Of a DNA stretch of 64,000 nt, positions 7,980 to 19,327 are shown piece after piece; position 1 is the first letter of the stretch, and the number at the start of each line of letters is the position of its first letter. A program made the translations under genes and the position numbers. The notes below the pieces were generated by a model. It was not told where the DNA came from. It ran no database searches and worked only from the letters and a program-made list of their open reading frames with translations. Source of the stretch: Unio delphinus. Taxonomy: Eukaryota; Mollusca; Bivalvia; Unionida; Unionidae. The stretch is from positions 584,001 through 648,000 of the forward strand of contig JAQISU010000251.1 of NCBI GenBank assembly GCA_029339505.1. The letters run 5' to 3'.

Positions 7980-8627
7980 ATGATTTCATCATCGCAATAT
8001 CGCTATGATCAGGTCAGAGAATATCAAACTAGACTCAAAACCCTGTCTGAGGAGTATGCAATGAAAATTAAAAAATATCGCAGGAGAATTACCGCAATTG
8101 ATGTTACTGTGTATTCAGTGAGTGGTGTAATCACCGGAGCCGGTATTATACTGTCTTCAGTGACAATGATGGCTCCGATAGCTGTTCCAATTTGCATTTC
8201 TGCGGCAACAACAATCGCTGGAATTATTTCAATAATCACAAAAAAAATATCCTCATGCAGCCAACGGAAACTACAAGACTACATAATTCAATTTCATGTT
8301 GTGTCCACTGCATACTCGCAATTATCCTCATTGATATCGTCATCGCTCGATGATACAATTATATCAGAGAGTGAGTTTTCAGCGATGGTAGATATATATG
8401 ATTCTGCGATGTCAAAATTAGAAGTACAAAAACATGAGTATAATAACAATGACAACACAGATGGAATTACTTCAACAAATAGTGGAGAACACAAACCCAG
8501 TACAAACAAGCATGATCTCAATAACCTCAACGAATCCAGAATTCAGTGTGAATTTCCCCTCTCCGGTCCCAGTGAAGGAGATAGCGCTAGCAAAATTACG
8601 AGTATTCCACAGTTGGCCAAATATTAG
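7980..8627 (+). CDS. coiled-coil protein with a hydrophobic double-TM segment
   Basis: 215 codons from ATG. A basic coiled coil (residues 8-38) is followed by two adjacent hydrophobic segments (about 42-60 and 64-86), a KKISSC turn and a second long helix (residues 95-155). I have the impression of similar helix-TM-TM-helix proteins in Polinton-type elements of cnidarians and arthropods, where the function is unknown. A membrane or pore role is possible. The last 65 residues overlap the start of the next gene in another frame and look low in constraint, so the natural stop may have been lost and the real protein may end near residue 155. Confidence 0.55.
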   Translation: MISSSQYRYDQVREYQTRLKTLSEEYAMKIKKYRRRITAIDVTVYSVSGVITGAGIILSSVTMMAPIAVPICISAATTIAGIISIITKKISSCSQRKLQDYIIQFHVVSTAYSQLSSLISSSLDDTIISESEFSAMVDIYDSAMSKLEVQKHEYNNNDNTDGITSTNSGEHKPSTNKHDLNNLNESRIQCEFPLSGPSEGDSASKITSIPQLAKY

Positions 8628-9696
8628 GCCAAAATCATTTGGTGGTCAACAACCGAATAATTCCCTGGTATTTGCAAATAAGAATAAACCCGACGGTACC
8701 CCAGACTGGAATGTTGTTTCCATACCAACCGGATCATATCAAATTGAACAAATCAATGATGAATTCGCGCGTAGAATAAAATCGATTACTGGAGTAGAGT
8801 CAAAAATAGCTATAACAGTTCATGTGCCGACACTATCATCTGCCATTGAAATAAGCACAGAAGGATACGTCGTAGATATCTATCAGAGTTCTATTAGAAC
8901 CGTACTAGGATGGCCTGAATTACCACCCGGGGGAAAAACCGTTGATTTACCAGAACCAAAAAAAAACGATTATATCACAGACAGGATAAAATCTGATAAT
9001 CCAATAAAAAGCTATAGATATTATGATAAGTCGTATTTTTTCATTAGAGTAGAATATGATGAAAAAATACGACTTATTCATCATCTTGCTAACCGGGATA
9101 AAATCACTGAAAATTTCACAGCTTTCAATAACGATATTTCGTTGTTGTTTATATCCCTTAGATCCGGCACTCTAACCCGAGATGAATTTATCAGTGTCGT
9201 AGAAACATGTAACAAAATCATCAATGACATGGAAACATTTCATTCACAAATTATTCAAGATGTATTAGGTGACAGTAGTCCTAAAACAAGAGATTTATTT
9301 GCAATAGACTATAAGATCCGCATAGGAGATATTCCAACATTCAAACTACCAGGATATAATCTCTTAAAACTACAAAAATCTCTCGATGATGCCATCGATG
9401 AAGGTTTCAAAAAAATCCATGATACGTGGAAAAAAACACCATCACAACCACAAACAACTATCCTGACACACAATAATGACCCAGATGGTGGTGGCAGGCA
9501 TATTGCTCCGTTCAATGTGAATATTTCAACGGTGATTGCGCTCAATTTAGTATGTGATGTGATCGAAGGAAGCTATCAAATAAATTTAGAACGATCAAAT
9601 CAAGCTCAGCAGGGATATATTTTGTATTCATTTGCACCAACAGCTCCTCCAGGGTTTTTAATAATTGAGTCCCCGGTGAATCCAGTCTATATGTGA
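8434..9696 (+). CDS. penton-like (minor capsid) protein candidate
   Basis: 420 codons from the ATG at 8434 (alternatives 8449 and 8461). The N-terminal third has a jelly-roll-like pattern with NPEFSVNFPSPVPV, then a glycine turn SIPTGSYQIEQINDEF (residues about 105-125) and the phrase SSIRTVLGWP (about 160), all of a type seen in the second capsid protein of Polinton-like elements. A long helical insertion (190-310) precedes a beta-rich end. It overlaps the preceding gene by 194 nt. By analogy with the 313-residue protein at 56.7-57.6 kb it would form the vertex penton; that is inference from pattern and position. Confidence 0.5.
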   Translation: MSIITMTTQMELLQQIVENTNPVQTSMISITSTNPEFSVNFPSPVPVKEIALAKLRVFHSWPNIRPKSFGGQQPNNSLVFANKNKPDGTPDWNVVSIPTGSYQIEQINDEFARRIKSITGVESKIAITVHVPTLSSAIEISTEGYVVDIYQSSIRTVLGWPELPPGGKTVDLPEPKKNDYITDRIKSDNPIKSYRYYDKSYFFIRVEYDEKIRLIHHLANRDKITENFTAFNNDISLLFISLRSGTLTRDEFISVVETCNKIINDMETFHSQIIQDVLGDSSPKTRDLFAIDYKIRIGDIPTFKLPGYNLLKLQKSLDDAIDEGFKKIHDTWKKTPSQPQTTILTHNNDPDGGGRHIAPFNVNISTVIALNLVCDVIEGSYQINLERSNQAQQGYILYSFAPTAPPGFLIIESPVNPVYM

Positions 9697-11193
9697 TGTC
9701 ATAATAATTCATTAACCAGAATTAATTTCAAACTCACTGACCAGTCTAATAATCTGATTGATTTACAAGAGGAGGTTTTACAAATTAGTCTATTTGTAAA
9801 ATCGTAGTGATTTTCGTCGTAGTGATTTACATGACCCTCGAACACGATATCGTATCGGACTGGATCAAATATTCGGTTAACCCCAACTGAAAGTTTCAGC
9901 AGCAGAGAGGGTGAGTGACAACGACGTTGCGGCATCAACGAAAACGCGAATGCGAATCCCATGTTCACTGTCATTTTTTTTTTCTAGTTATTCGCGAGAA
10001 GGGTCTAGTGTTATTTGGAGGGTATAATCAAAAATAAAAACAAAAAATGTTGTAGGATTCACCCTCTCTGCTGCTTGAATTATGTGACAAGTTAGCAAAC
10101 GAGGTTATTGATATACCCTGGAACGTCATGATATTTCTAATATTCTATATTTGTACTCTTTGTTCGCACTCCACATGCGAGCTTCCCGATTTAAATTTTT
10201 TCACACATTTAGTTGTGTCGACTAAACCAGTTATATTCGTTTCAACTATACATGTCGAAAAAATACAACGTTAAGCGGCGTTGTTGCATATTTCAGTTGA
10301 ATGCCCATCAAGATCGCGAATGAATAATAGCGGTATGGTTCATTCTTTAATTAGGACATACATTTTGTTCGTTTAAACTGATATTTTTAAGAATTTATTT
10401 TTCCATTATGTTTTGTTGTATATTTATTATTTATGTTCACTCACCCACCATGCGCTCCAACAAGGGGACACCTAGCAAGTGCCAGATTTACACAGGCTAT
10501 TTTACTTATAAGGAAAAGATAACTCTCATTTGACAGCTGAAGCCAGCGCCCTCTATGAAGTCAATTCCTGGCGGAAAAGCAGTAAGAAAATATACCGGGA
10601 GAATAAGGTAAAGTAAAGGCCAAAACTTCATTTTAAGAATACTTCTAAGGCTTGAACTGACCGATCCCAGATAACCGACTGGTAAGAAGTAGAGGCCAAA
10701 GTAGTCTTTCCTTGGAGAGCCACTCATGGTTCATCTGTTCACTCAGGTATCAGGATACTTTCTTTATTTATGTACCGTTTAAAGTCGCAATAAGGTGGCA
10801 GGATCCAATGTTCACCCACCCACACCCGGCCTTAATTCCATTTCAATGCCTTGCTGGATCCCTGAGTGGTCCTGTACTAACTGATCCATTTGCTCCAACT
10901 TAAATCGGGTCTTGGATGATGCCATAATTCTTGCATTGAAAACAAAATAGGAAGCACATATTTCATTACATAATTAGTACACTCCTTAATATCTCTTTGT
11001 CTAAAAACATTAAGTTATCTTCATTATACATTGTATACATGAATTAATCATTTAAAGACAAACACTCCATCTCATTGTTATTTCCATGTTTAAAAATAAA
11101 TAGTTGTACATGGAACTAAAAGATGTTGAAATAGTCAATACTGCATACAGATACGAAGGATTTCCATTGGTAATAAAGTAATCTCATCCGACA
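9697..11193. other. non-coding stretch between element 1 and the LINE region
   Basis: No convincing gene. It includes a perfect 17-bp inverted repeat (AGCAGCAGAGAGGGTGA at 9898-9914, complement at 10059-10075) around a T-rich and an A-rich tract. Sequence from about 10460 to 10920 is locally GC-richer but gives no recognisable protein. This is probably host DNA plus a remnant of the right end of element 1. Confidence 0.4.
9898..10075. repeat. 17-bp perfect inverted repeat (178-bp unit)
   Basis: Left arm AGCAGCAGAGAGGGTGA (9898-9914); right arm is its exact reverse complement (10059-10075). No matching flanking target duplication is seen. It could be a small MITE-like insertion or a remnant of an element terminus. 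Confidence 0.6.
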
Positions 11194-11260
11194 ATGTCTA
11201 AACTACTATTATTGTTGCTCATTGCATCAACTGTGGCTGTTTTAATCGCTAGTACACAGG
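11194..11260 (+). CDS. candidate first exon: secretory signal peptide
   Basis: ATG followed by 22 codons reading MSKLLLLLLIASTVAVLIAS and then TQ, with one leftover G, immediately followed by GTAAGT (11261-11266), a near-perfect 5' splice site (CAGG|GTAAGT). Lys then a long Leu/Ile/Ala/Val core is a textbook eukaryotic signal peptide. The exon would be phase 1. Downstream exons are not identified with confidence: the putative intron is filled by a microsatellite, a LINE and the gypsy array. The mature product, perhaps a small secreted peptide, cannot be named. The host gene may be interrupted or simply have a very long intron. Confidence 0.45.
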
Positions 11261-11276
11261 GTAAGTAATTAAAATA

Positions 11277-11380
11277 ACATACATACATACATACATACAT
11301 ACATACATACATACATACATACATACATACATACATACATACATACATACATACATACATACATACATACATACATACAT
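11277..11380 (+). repeat. (ACAT)n microsatellite
   Basis: About 26 copies of ACAT directly precede the 5' end of the truncated LINE. A matching (CATA)n tract ends the LINE at 35095-35203. Confidence 0.98.
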
Positions 11381-11381
11381 C

Positions 11382-12874
11382 TACGAAATTGAATCTAACG
11401 GAAAAATCGTACGCGACCACGACTCTATAAGAGATTTATGGGCAAATCATTTTTCCAAGTTGTCACTACCTGACAACACCTATCTGTACGATGGCAATCA
11501 TTACCAGATGGTTTTAGCAGAGGTTAAAAAACAGAGTATAGAAACCCACTCCCACTTTAAGGAAGTTGTTGACAAAATTCCCACTAGAGAAGAAATCAAT
11601 AGTGCAATTAGTTCTCTCAATAAAGATAAGGCATGTGGTCACGACGGTATTGTTGCCGAGCATTTACTGTTTGCGGACACTCAAAGCAGTGTACAGTTAC
11701 TTGAAACTGTCTTCAAAAAAGTGTACGAGGCCGAGGAGTACCCATGCCATTTTAAACAAGGTTTAGTAATACCAATATTTAAAGGAGGGGGAAAAAGCAA
11801 TTTAGATATGAATAATTACCGTGATATAATTATAGTTCCAGTGCTTCAGAAAATCCTAGAGCGAATTATATATAATAGACTACTTATATTTTCTAAGCAC
11901 ATTAATTTTCCAAATCCATTGCAAAAAGGTTTTAGGAATAATTGTGGTAGTATCACTGCAGCGTTTTGTATCAAAGAATCTATATGCTACTATATGGATA
12001 AAGATACTCCTGTCTATGCAAAATTTCTTGATAATGCTAAGGCATTCAATACAGTCTGGCACAATGGGTTATTTTACAAGCTGTACAAACTAGGCATAAA
12101 AGGGAAGACGTGGCGCATCATGAAAGACTCGTTTAAGGGAGTAACCAGTTCTGTTTTATTTGCGGGCAAATTGTCCAAATATTTCAATATTAAGCAGGGT
12201 GTAGTGCAGGGTCGTATCTTGTCCGCTTGGTTCTTTCTCGTTATGTTAGACGATTTGATCACTGATTTAGATCAAACTTTGCGAGGCCTAAAACTTGTCG
12301 ATCTCCACCTGCCGTGTGTCTTATTAGCGGATGACACAACTGTAATGGCTAATTCGCATCATTCGATGCAGCATCTGCTCGATACAATCTCTAATTATGC
12401 GAAAAGATGGAGATTGAAATATAACGCAGATAAAAGTTGCAGCATACTCTTTACAAACAAAAGAAGAACTGACATCCCTTCTTTTCTATTCAACAAAACG
12501 CCAATTCCAGTAGTCAAAAGTAAGAAATATGCCGGTATACTTCTAAAGTACAACTTTAAACCTAATGACGCGATAAAAGAAGCATGCGATAATGGTAAAC
12601 ACTTATTAAACACTTTTTATTTTATTGGTATCAGAGACGGGGGAATGAACCCTCTAACAAGTATGAAAATCTGGAAAAGAATCATTCTACCCGCAGTCCT
12701 ATATGGATGTGAATTATGGTCGAATATGACAAGCACCAATATAGAAGAACTTGAGCTATGTCAGAGATATGCAGCGCGACGAATGCAAGCTTTCGATAAA
12801 TATTCGCCCACAGAGGCAGAGACAACACGTAGTACCTTAGGACTCTGGTCAATGGAAGCATACATAGATAAGAT
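11382..12874 (+). pseudogene. 5' part of a truncated LINE reverse transcriptase
   Basis: The frame is open from 11382, directly after the microsatellite, with no proper start, so the LINE is 5'-truncated and lacks its endonuclease. RT motifs are visible: NKDKACGHDGIVAEHL, GFRNNCGS, FLDNAKAFNTVW (first catalytic Asp kept), GVVQGRILSAWF, and LLADDTT in place of the usual Y/FADD (both Asp kept). The thumb region follows to the phrase EAYIDK. There the reading frame is cut by the gypsy LTR at 12875. It continues in phase after the array at 33859, which proves the nested insertion. Clade (CR1/I/Nimb-like) is not resolved. Confidence 0.85.
12870..12874 (+). repeat. left target-site duplication AAGAT of the gypsy array
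   Basis: AAGAT immediately before the first LTR is repeated immediately after the fourth LTR (33854-33858). Five bp is the normal Ty3/gypsy duplication length. No duplication flanks the inner LTRs. Confidence 0.9.
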
Positions 12875-14495
12875 TGTAACAGAATTGTTACCGAGAGGAG
12901 GGTGGATTAAATGAACAATACAAACACAATTTGTGAAAGAAAATATAAATTTATGTAATAAATTATAAATGAAAAAAAAATATAGATGTAACAACACAAT
13001 AATTCATGCACTCAACCCACAATTAAACTCACAATCATTCACAATACATGAAAAAATTAAATAACAATACAAAAGGAATCACAAATGTAAAGGGATCTCT
13101 TGGATTATACACAGATCCAAGAATCCTTTACGAAAGTTAAATAAATGCAAGTATGATTTACGAAAAAAATAAACACAAACGACAAACTATCTATCGCACG
13201 ATGGATTGCGATAACTAGCACGATCATATACTTGTATTCAATCAAGTTGCTAGCTTTTATTGATATCTATGTGATCACTTGAAATATTATTGCGATCTGA
13301 CATAAACATGCAAATACAACAATGTATTAAATTATATCACAATTTCAATACACCTATGTGTCTCCCCTGTATAACCGCACGATTCAGCAACAGTTGAATC
13401 GTCTCCCAGTTTCCCCGAGAACCGAGGGTTGACCAATACTATTATCGGACGTTTCCCTACACGGATCCACCACAGTTATACGTTCAGACAGCATACAACA
13501 TCTACCCGAACCAACGGTTCCTCACTCCCCTAGATGTCGACCCGGACGTTTTACAACTCTAAGACAGCTCCGACACTCGGACTTCTAGCTTTCCGGATAT
13601 TTACATGTTACACAGATGTTGACGAACAGACAGTTCGACACACAGACAGATACTTCAATTCCGTTTGCACAAATTAACGGCACAAGCACATTCAGATATT
13701 TATACAGAGATGTTCCAGAACAAACAATAGATGTCCCACAACAAATCAGACGATATCAAAGACGTTTATCAAAAGATGGTATCAGATGTGTTAACAGCTA
13801 CGGTATCAACGATGTTATTAGCAGCTACGGTATCAACGATGTTATTAGCAGCTACGGTATCAGATACATTGTAACAACTACGTTAGCAGCTACGGTATCA
13901 GAGACGGTATCAACGATGTTATTAGATGCGCTATCAGTGATGTACTTCTACGGTATCAACGACGGAATCAACGACGGAATCAGCTATAATAAACAAAACC
14001 AGACTAATAATAGTTGTCTCAAAAATAATCTAAGCCGTAGATTACGATATTGTATTTAAAGTCTAAAAGTGACTAGTAATTCCAAATATTCCACGTTTAA
14101 TTGCAATAAAAGCATCATTATACGAAATGATAATCTGAATAAAATTCACAATAAAACGAAATGTAAATTTAACACTCACCCCTTTGGCTGGAGATTTGCA
14201 AGACGAGGTTATCTATCCTTTGATTAGATATTTTGGTTCCCGTAAATAATAATGATAAATACTTCGCCTTATATACTCTCAATAGGTGAACATAAATCAC
14301 ATCGAGCTTGCCGTGCACCACGTAAAACGAGTATTTCGGATTTCATGTAAATTACAAATTGGCACATGCAAATCGTTACACGCCACTTAATCACCCCAGG
14401 TAATGAGTGTACGACGAAATCAAGAAAATGGTGAGTTTCGTTTGCAATTCAAGTACAACAAAAATCAGTTCAAATTTTCGCCTAATTCTGTGACA
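12875..14495 (-). repeat. LTR 1 (3' LTR of body 1)
   Basis: 1621 bp. In element orientation it starts TGTCACAG and ends TGTTACA. A TATA box (TATATAAG on the minus strand) lies at 14268-14275. It contains a GATACCGTAGCTGCTAATAA-type tandem motif (about 13790-13860, seen in reverse complement), which opens an antisense frame that is not considered a gene. Confidence 0.95.
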
Positions 14496-14511
14496 ATACC
14501 TCCCCCCTAAG
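14496..14511 (-). other. polypurine tract, body 1
   Basis: CTTAGGGGGGAGGTAT on the minus strand directly abuts the 3' LTR. It primes plus-strand DNA synthesis. The same tract recurs in bodies 2 and 3. Confidence 0.9.
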
Positions 14512-14644
14512 AATAAAAATGTACACATTTTTAAAACTAACACAGAATAGAAGAAAAATAACTACTGATGATATCTTACAACATTTACACTGGTTATACT
14601 ACAAACTGGATTTTATTACTGGGCAAATTCATACAAATTTCCCA

Positions 14645-17600
14645 TCATGCCCTACTCAAGTAGTCTGCGCCTATATTTTCAACTCCCCTTATTGCTTCTA
14701 CACGGAAACGATAAGGTTGTAGTGTTAGCGCCCAACGCATCAACCGAGCGTTAGCGACCTTGGCCTTGTTTAAATACAGTAGGGGTTGGTGATCAGTCTC
14801 AAGAACGAAATCTCTCCCAAATAGATATGCGTGATACTTCCCAATTCCCCATACTACGGCCAAACATTCCTTTTCTATAACGGAATAATTTTTCTCCCTG
14901 GGTAGCAATTTTCTACTCGAGTAAGCTACGGGTAACTTACTGTCGTCCTGCTCTTGCAGTAAAACTGCCCCCAACCCAGTTTCAGAAGCGTCTGTTCTTA
15001 GAATAAAAGGTTTGCTGACATCTGGCAATTTCAATATAGGTGCACTAACCAATTTCTCTTTCAGAGTACAAAATGCTTTATCTTGTGGCGGTCCCCATTC
15101 AATTTTGTTTGGTTGCCCCTTTTTGGTCAAATCAGACAGCGGGCTAGCAATGGCTGCAAAGTTCGGTATAAACTTTCTGTAAAAACCTACTAGACCTAGA
15201 AATGATCTTACCTGCGTTTTGTTGGTTGGCTTCGGTGCGTCTCTAATTGCTTCAATTTGCTTGGGATGAGGTTTTAACTGACCCATACCGCTGACCCTAT
15301 GACCCAAACAATCTAAATCTGTATAACCAATACTGCATTTAGTGGGTCTCACTGTAAGGTTCGCTTTGCGGAGTCTATTGAAGAGCTCGCTCAGGACGGA
15401 CACGTGCTCACTCCAAGTATTCGTGTACACGAATATGTCGTCTACAAAGCTATCAACGTTTGTTAAACCTTTAAGCAATTTACGCATCAAACGACAACAG
15501 GTGGCGCTGGCTCCAACTAACCCGAATGGCATCACTTTGAATTGATACAGTCCTTTCTGGGTTGCAAATGCTGTCAATGGTCGGGATCCTGGGACAATGG
15601 GAACCTGCCAATATCCCTTGGCCAGATCTAATTTGGAAATCCATCGGTTTCCCGACAACTTCGCAAATAGACCCTCCATATCTGGCATTGGTTCTGCATC
15701 GAACACAGTGATTTTATTTAACTGCCGAAAATCAATGCAGAATCGGTTCGTCCCGTCCATTTTCCTGACAAGCACTACTGGAGAAGAATATGGCGAGTTG
15801 GAGGGTTCAATCACCCCCAGATCCAACATTTTACCCACCTCTTCGTCCACAGCTTCACGTGCGTTGTATGGCACTGGATAGCCCTTGATTCGAATAGGGT
15901 CAGACGTATTCAGCTTAATTTTGAGGTCCAACAAAGTTGTACAACCTGGTCTGTCAGTGAATACATAAGAATGTTTAGCCAAGAGCGCATTAATCTGTTG
16001 ACGCTGGTCTTTCGTCAACTCCGCACTCACATCGACTTTATCTATCCCCTCCCCCGCAACTCCCAAGGGACATTCAAGGGAACTCTCTATATTCGAATCA
16101 GCTTCATCATCGTCTACGACTGCCGTACAAACGACATTTAAGACCCCCTTTCCAACATTGTCGCTCTGTCTCTTAATATACAACTTGAGCATATTCGCAT
16201 GGAATGTTTTTACATTACCGTCCATGTCAATTTTATAGTCCATGTCACCTTTTACTTCTTTAACTTCATATGGACCTTTCCACTGGACTAATAACTTATT
16301 CGAACTCGTTGGAAGAAGCAATAGCACCTGATCTCCCACAAGAAATTTCCTATTACGCGCTCTGCGGTTGTAATACTTGGCATATCTGCGCCCGGATTTA
16401 ATCAATTCGTCACGTACCATCTGGCATGTACTCTCAAGTTTATTTCTTAGATCTAACACGTACTGGTAAGTCGTTTTTATTTCCTCGTTCGCGACATCAC
16501 CAGTCCATAGTTCGCGTAGTATCCGCATCGGGCCTCGAACTGTCCTACCGTACAACAGTTCGAAGGGTGAAAACCCTAAACTTTCCTGCGGTACTTCACG
16601 ATACGCGAACAGAACAGCGTTTAAATAACGGTCCCAGTCTTGCGGACGTTCCGCGCACATCTTTCGTAGCATGCTTTTCAGGGTACCATTAAACTTCTCT
16701 ACCAGTCCATTGCACATCGGATGGTATGGGGTAGTGTTTAGCTGTTTGATGGATAACAGCCTACTTATTTCACCCATGAGGTCAGAGGTGAATTGGGCAC
16801 CACAATCAGTGAGGATTTCCTCTGGCACCCCTACCCTACTGAAGATATCAACTAATGCTTCAGCTACCCTTTCCGTTTCAATAGTTGGTAACGCTACGGC
16901 TTCGGGGTATCTGGTTGCGTAATCAACCAGAGTAAGTATGTACCGATTCTTTCTTTCGGTAACCGGGTGTATTGGTCCTACAATATCTACTGCCACTCTT
17001 TTAAACGGTGTATCTATTAATGGCATTTGTCCTAAGGGCACCTTTGTGACCCTTCCCTTACAAACGGTTTTCTGACATACGTCGCACGACCTACAGAACC
17101 GTGTGACATCGCCATTAACACCGGGCCAGTAGAATTCAGCGACTACCCTGCTAGTGGTCTTAGCCTTACCTAGGTGTCCTGCCATGCTTGACTCATGCGC
17201 CACCCTAAGTACTTGAGATCTATATCTCTGGGGTACGACCACTTGCCAATACTTCTTACCCTCCCGAGCGCTAAACTCCCTATGAATTAATCCGTTCTTG
17301 CGTACGAATCTAGAGCTACCCCCACGCTTGCAATGTTTAATCGCGCCGGACGTGATTTTCTCAACAATTGTTCTGATGGACTCATCACGTTCTTGCTCTT
17401 GTTTGAAATCATCACGGGAAATTCCTGAGATCGATTCAGGGACTATTAATTTATGAAACGCGGATTTCTCTCGCCGTGTTTGCGCTCGCGTTTCGACTGC
17501 CTGAGCCAAAGGTATTTTAAAGTCGGCCATAGTTGGAAGACGGGAACCTTCAACATTACCGATCGTCAGATCGTAAATAGGATTGTCCATACAAAGGGCA

Positions 17601-19114
17601 TCAACAGTTCCCGTTAAGAAAGGTGTTTTTACTGTGATCCTTGCTACGGGAATGCGACCCATCGTCTGATCAAGCAACATACATGGGGATTCCCACCCGA
17701 GCATTTGGTTATCCTGCACGAGACTACGTTTGATCACTACGCCCGTACAACCAGTGTCACGCAATACCACGACTTCTCGACCGTTGACAAACCCTCTCGC
17801 GGTTGGTACACGCGCTTCAGGAAATAAACACGTGCCAAGTGAATGAATACAAGGTTCTACATGTACGTTGTTATCGGATATACCTTTACTTTGTATAGCC
17901 ACTGCTACCTTATGTATAAGTGCCTTTCTTTTAGGACAGTCTTTTTGAACATGACCCAATGCATTACACAAGAAACACCGCACACGCTGAAAAACTGGAT
18001 TCCCAACTGACCTTTTTACCTCAGCTGATTTTACAGGCTCCCTAGGCATAGGTCTTACAGACTGGTTTCCAGACTTAAAATCTTTTAAAACCACGTTCTG
18101 GGTTCCCCCATGAGCTTCGGCAAATAAATCGGCTTGCTTAGCCATATCTTTTACGTTTGTGAAGACTTTCTCCTTCAGAAATTGATCTAATTCTCGCCCA
18201 ACTGTATTAAATAATTGATCTCTGAGCAAGAAATCAGTCAACCCTTCAAACGTTTTCACTGCTTTGCCGCATTCAATCCACCGCTCAAAATAGTTCGCAA
18301 TTCTGACGGTGAACTGACCAAAGGTTTCTCCCTTATCGGGCTTGCTATACCTGAACTTTTTTCGAAAACCTTGTTCAGTGAGCTCGTACCTTTTGAGAAG
18401 TGCTTCCTTTAGGACGTCGTACTTAAACACATCGTCCCTAGGAAGTCGCGAGTATACATCCAGTGCTTTACCTTTTAATAAAGCACTCAGATGCAGCGCC
18501 CAGTCATTTTGACTCCACTTCTGGTTTTCGGCATACCGCTCAAACCGATGAAGATAACTATCTATGTTATCTTTTTCATCGTCAAAGGGAGGTAATTTGG
18601 GGCCCCTTAATTTGCTAAAGGCAGAATCGTGTTCTCTTCCAGATGTCGCTAATTCTACCTTACGCTCATGATCCCGTTGTTTTGCTCTTTCTTCTAACTC
18701 TATTCGCTTTTGCTCCGCTTCCATTTCCCATCCTATCCTATCCTTTTCGGCCTGCTTCTCTAATTATATCTTTTCCTTCTCTAATCCTATCTTTTCCCTC
18801 TCAAAGGCCCATTTCCTATCTTCGGATTCCCTTTCTAATTCCCGTTTCCTTTCTTCGGATTCCCTTTCTAATTCCCGTTTCCTTTCTTCGGATTCCCTTT
18901 CTAATTCCCGTTTCCTTTCTTCGGCTTCCCTTTCTAATTCCCGTTTCCTTTCTTCGGCTTCCCCTTTTTCCCTTTCTAATTCCCTTTCTAATTCCCTTGC
19001 CCTTACCCTTTCTTCCCTTTCCCGGGCTTGTTCTTCCTGAATAAATTTCCTTAGACTTTCGCCTTCATAACCGAATTCTTTGCCTAAGGCAACCAAGTCC
19101 TTAAGGGATGACAT
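14645..19114 (-). pseudogene. gypsy Gag-Pol, body 1, with one nonsense codon
   Basis: Same polyprotein as bodies 2 and 3, but a C-to-A change on the + strand at 18766 turns a GAA codon into TAA (18764-18766), cutting the frame after about 116 residues of the N-terminal coiled coil. The remaining frame (down to 14645) keeps Gag, zinc knuckle, protease, integrase, RT and RNase H without further breaks. An internal ATG at 18722-18724 could restart translation. Private changes such as QMVRDEL versus QMARDEL distinguish this copy. Confidence 0.9.
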
Positions 19115-19308
19115 GACAATTGTAATATGAATATAGATATATAACCAAACCAATACTTTAAACACGTTTATACTGGACACACGGACCTAGGTAAACTAAA
19201 CAAAGATAAACTCCAACTAGAGTATTATCTTAACAGAAGGTCACGCTCAAATATAAACATTAAATGTATACCTTCACAAAAATGATTGACAGTTCACTTA
19301 ATCCAACG

Positions 19309-19326
19309 ATCCCACTTCTGACACCA
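19309..19326 (-). other. primer binding site for tRNA-Leu, body 1
   Basis: The + strand reads ATCCCACTTCTGACACCA, identical to the 3' 18 nt (with CCA) that I recall for a metazoan tRNA-Leu. It lies one base from the 5' LTR edge. Bodies 2 and 3 carry the same site. Confidence 0.85.
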
Positions 19327-19327
19327 T

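Larger units (their letters stand above)
1..9696 (+). mobile_element. Polinton/Maverick-like element 1 (partial, AT-rich)
   Basis: Nine or so same-strand genes make a recognisable virion module: pVI/pX-like peptide, major-capsid-type protein, GG-type hydrophobic protein, adenain-like cysteine protease, fibre-like repeat protein, coiled-coil two-TM protein and penton-like protein. Base composition is clearly AT-rich compared with the second element at 53-64 kb. No integrase, packaging ATPase or DNA polymerase B is visible here, so the element either continues left of the window or has lost them. Frame breaks at about 3220 and 5972, and a missing ATG before 6930, indicate early decay or homopolymer errors in the assembly. 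The right boundary is not certain. A short inverted repeat at 9898/10059 is the only terminus-like structure seen. Confidence 0.7.

Noticed and set aside
11277..11380. Short-repeat array as CRISPR
   Set aside because: It is a simple (ACAT)n tract without spacers; no CRISPR-like array is present anywhere in the window.
13616..14059. 147-codon + strand frame inside each gypsy LTR
   Set aside because: It lies antisense to the element, is made largely of an internal repeat, and recurs in all four LTRs only because LTRs are copies.
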